8,831 nucleotides of DNA from Desulfobulbaceae bacterium UBA5628 (GTDB lineage: Bacteria > Desulfobacterota > Desulfobulbia > Desulfobulbales > Desulfurivibrionaceae), in the NCBI GenBank assembly GCA_002421565.1, contig DIKC01000103.1, forward strand, positions 1,250-10,080. Direction: 5' to 3'. Under the pieces are notes generated by a model. It ran no database searches and had not been told where the DNA came from. It saw only the letters and a program-made list of their open reading frames with translations. The translations under genes and the position numbers were made by a program. Each line of letters opens with the position of its first letter. The first letter of the stretch is position 1. This document shows positions 7,537-8,831 of the stretch, in pieces.

Positions 7537-8346
7537 ATGAATTGCGGCCTCACCACTCCTTTTTGCCGGCAGAGCAGCTACCAGCAAAGCATCGACCTCT
7601 CCCGCCAGGCCAGCATTTCCCTGGTAACTGCGGAAGGCGATCTGGTCTCAATCAGCGGCAACAGCCGGGCCAGTTATGCCCTGGCCGCAGACCGGGCGAT
7701 CACCTCGGCCGGCAATCTCCAGAGCCTGACCCTGGCCGGCTTCACCCAGGAAAATTTCACGCTGCAAGTACAAGGGGATTTAAGCGAGGAGGAACTGGGG
7801 GACATCAGCCGGCTGCTGGGCGAGCTTACCGCCATTGCCGGCGATTTTTTCAACGGCGCGCCGGAAAAGGCGGTGGCCGGGGCGCTCTCCCTGGGGGATA
7901 TGGGCAGTATCAGCCGGTTGCAGGCCTCTTTTATCGAGAGCAGCACCATCATCCAGAAGAACACCGTCACGGACGCCCTCCCGGCCGCAACCGACCTCAT
8001 GGATTACCACCAGATGCTGCAGGCCCAGTGGCGGCAAATCAAGGAGTGGCTGGAAGATCGCACCGGCGAGCTGGGCAGCCCCAATCCGCCGGAAACGCCC
8101 CAAACCGGCCCGACCCAGGCCACCGCCCCGCCCTCGGAACGAATGCTGGCAAAAATCCGAGAAACAACGGCGCAACACCCCCGCCTGACCCCGTTTGCCG
8201 GCGCCTTGGGCGATCTGGCAATCCAACGGGCCGCCAAGCAAACAACCCAAAATCGGCTGGCGGAAGACCTTCAGGCCCGTTTCGCCGACCGCCTCAATCA
8301 CTGGTTATGCCCCTTAATCCATCGCCAACATCAGGAGGTTTTATGA
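7537..8346 (+). CDS. Unknown protein with a conserved-looking N-terminal domain (DUF5610-like); C-terminal tail from cassette DNA
   Basis: Function unknown. It is 269 aa with no signal peptide or membrane segment, so probably cytoplasmic. Residues 27-80 look beta-rich (ISLVTAEGDLVSISG, then SLTLAGFTQENFTLQVQGDL). Residues 85-140 look helical, with LSEEELGDISRLLGEL and DFFNG followed by ALSLG. This layout resembles, from memory and unverified, the DUF5610 type of small proteobacterial protein. Residues 181-200 are a Pro/Thr-rich linker, followed by a helical C-terminal part. ATG 7537 is preferred because AGGAG (7526-7530) lies six bases upstream; ATG 7516 is too close to its GGAG. Codons up to W256 match the GC-rich neighbours. 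Residues 257-269 fall beyond the proposed cassette boundary at 8304/8305 and may replace the native end. The stop overlaps the next ATG. The upstream FliA-like promoter hints at a motility link. Confidence 0.75.
   Translation: MNCGLTTPFCRQSSYQQSIDLSRQASISLVTAEGDLVSISGNSRASYALAADRAITSAGNLQSLTLAGFTQENFTLQVQGDLSEEELGDISRLLGELTAIAGDFFNGAPEKAVAGALSLGDMGSISRLQASFIESSTIIQKNTVTDALPAATDLMDYHQMLQAQWRQIKEWLEDRTGELGSPNPPETPQTGPTQATAPPSERMLAKIRETTAQHPRLTPFAGALGDLAIQRAAKQTTQNRLAEDLQARFADRLNHWLCPLIHRQHQEVL
8304..8311 (+). repeat. Proposed cassette left junction (GTTATGCC)
   Basis: GTTATGCC is the exact reverse complement of GGCATAAC at 8803-8810. In integron cassettes the crossover falls between G and TT of the GTTRRRY core, and the two outer core sites of one attC are near-complementary. 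So the cassette would begin at 8305, directly after codon 256 of the upstream gene. GTTATGC departs from the strict GTTRRRY consensus at one base. A chance 8-mer is unlikely but possible. Confidence 0.5.
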
Positions 8347-8786
8347 AAGTCAACACGGAATCAAATCACTTTTACACCACGCAGCGTGCACAGACCTCAA
8401 CTACGACAAGCGCCAACCCCGCATCGTTTTCGTCCGCACTATCAGCAGCCACTGCCGAAACATCTACCGTCAAACAAGCAGATTTCACCAGCATGACGCG
8501 CAAGGAAATGTTTGATTGGATGAATGACCAAATTCGTAGCGGGCAAATGTCGCTTGATGAAAGCTCACCTTTCCTGGCGATGACAATGAAAATCTCGGTG
8601 GCGACCGGTCAAACTGTCGATATGGCTACAGACACTACGCGCATTAATTTCGTTGAGAAGGCTCGTTTGGGTATTGAAGGTGCCCGCTCAAACAACGATC
8701 CAGATTTAGCCAAGCGATTACAGGCTGCGATAGAAATCATGCGCAGGCAACAAGGGCAGGCACTTGGCATTGATGCACGCGCATAA
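8343..8786 (+). CDS. Unknown protein, likely cassette-borne
   Basis: Function unknown. It is 147 aa with no signal peptide, membrane helix or recognisable catalytic motif. Residues 1-47 are rich in Ser, Thr and Ala and probably disordered. Residues 48-97 form a compact segment (DFTSMTRKEMFDWMNDQIRS, then GQMSLDESSPFLAMTMKISV). Residues 100-140 look helical (INFVEKARLGIEGA, then DPDLAKRLQAAIEIMRRQQ). The MTRKEMFDWMN core seems familiar from unannotated proteobacterial proteins, a recollection only. The start is supported by AGGAGG four bases upstream; the reading frame is open further upstream but has no better site. ATG overlaps the preceding stop (ATGA, 8343-8346), so translation may be coupled. 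Codon use (ACA, TCA, AAT, GAT, CGT, TTA) is clearly more AT-tolerant than that of all other genes here, which suggests transfer. Confidence 0.8.
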   Translation: MKVNTESNHFYTTQRAQTSTTTSANPASFSSALSAATAETSTVKQADFTSMTRKEMFDWMNDQIRSGQMSLDESSPFLAMTMKISVATGQTVDMATDTTRINFVEKARLGIEGARSNNDPDLAKRLQAAIEIMRRQQGQALGIDARA

Positions 8787-8803
8787 GGTGTGGTCACTCA
8801 TTG

Positions 8804-8831
8804 GCATAACCCGGCGCTCAACCCCGCTCCC
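8804..8831 (+). other. Partial attC-like recombination site (left half)
   Basis: GCATAAC (8804-8810) resembles the outer core site RYYYAAC with one mismatch. Six bases (CCGGCG) separate it from CTCAACC (8817-8823), which sits where the inner L box of an attC is expected. The element starts 17 bases after the stop of the preceding gene and is cut by the window edge. A full attC would continue with a variable centre, a complementary GGTTNNG-type box and a GTTATGC end. Only the left half is seen, so the call is tentative. Confidence 0.55.

Larger units (their letters stand above)
8305..8831 (+). mobile_element. Putative integron-type gene cassette (right end outside window)
   Basis: The proposed unit starts at the TT of GTTATGCC. 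It carries a 38-base leader with AGGAGG (8333-8338), one promoterless gene (8343-8786) and 17 bases of spacer, and ends in the first part of an attC-like site from 8804. This is the standard plan of an integron cassette: one gene, little flanking sequence, attC just after the stop. Base composition changes across it: a hand count gives 219 G+C in 446 bases (8341-8786), against 60-73% in sampled 60-base rows of the gene before it. No integrase, attI or upstream attC is visible, so it would be either a lone cassette at a secondary site or the first of an array continuing to the right. Confidence 0.5.

Noticed and set aside
7335..8342. Upstream extension of the 8343-8786 reading frame back to 7335
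   Set aside because: The extension overlaps the phosphorylase end and the whole 7537 gene in another frame, gives Pro/Arg/Gly-rich low-complexity protein, and the AGGAGG at 8333-8338 marks the start at 8343.

Overview
The window is GC-rich and reads like a chromosome segment of a Gram-negative bacterium. Pal, a periplasmic Skp/OmpH chaperone and the MEP-pathway enzyme Dxs are all encoded here. Protein styles (for example the Pal motif EGNCDERGT and the FPP-synthase second motif DDLLN) and the xseB-ispA-dxs order suggest Desulfobacterota (a former deltaproteobacterium), but this placement is an inference from memory, not a search.

Layout. At 1-524 (minus) lies the N-terminal half of a XerC/XerD-type tyrosine recombinase, running off the left edge. 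A divergent promoter region (525-688) then leads into a tight plus-strand operon: xseB (689-940), ispA (937-1833) and dxs (1865-3784). This operon makes the exonuclease VII small subunit plus two enzymes that start and extend isoprenoid precursors. Two envelope genes converge on it from the minus strand: pal (5007-4441), ended by a clear intrinsic terminator, and skp/ompH (4334-3774), whose stop codon lies inside the end of dxs. On the far side of pal, a large glucan phosphorylase of family GT35 (5213-7441) reads rightward.

The right end is the unusual part. A 269-aa protein of unknown function (7537-8346) is preceded by an exact GCCGATAA box, the -10 element of flagellar sigma-28 (FliA) promoters. 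Its last 13 codons and the next gene (8343-8786, unknown function, about 49% GC by hand count) appear to lie in a mobile integron-type gene cassette. A GTTATGCC sequence at 8304-8311 marks the proposed left boundary. Its exact reverse complement GGCATAAC at 8803-8810, followed by CCGGCGCTCAACC, looks like the beginning of an attC recombination site cut off by the window edge. No integrase gene, attI or preceding attC is visible on the left, so the reading offered here is a cassette inserted at a secondary site in an ordinary chromosomal gene, perhaps under flagellar control. The right half of the attC lies outside the window and would decide the matter.
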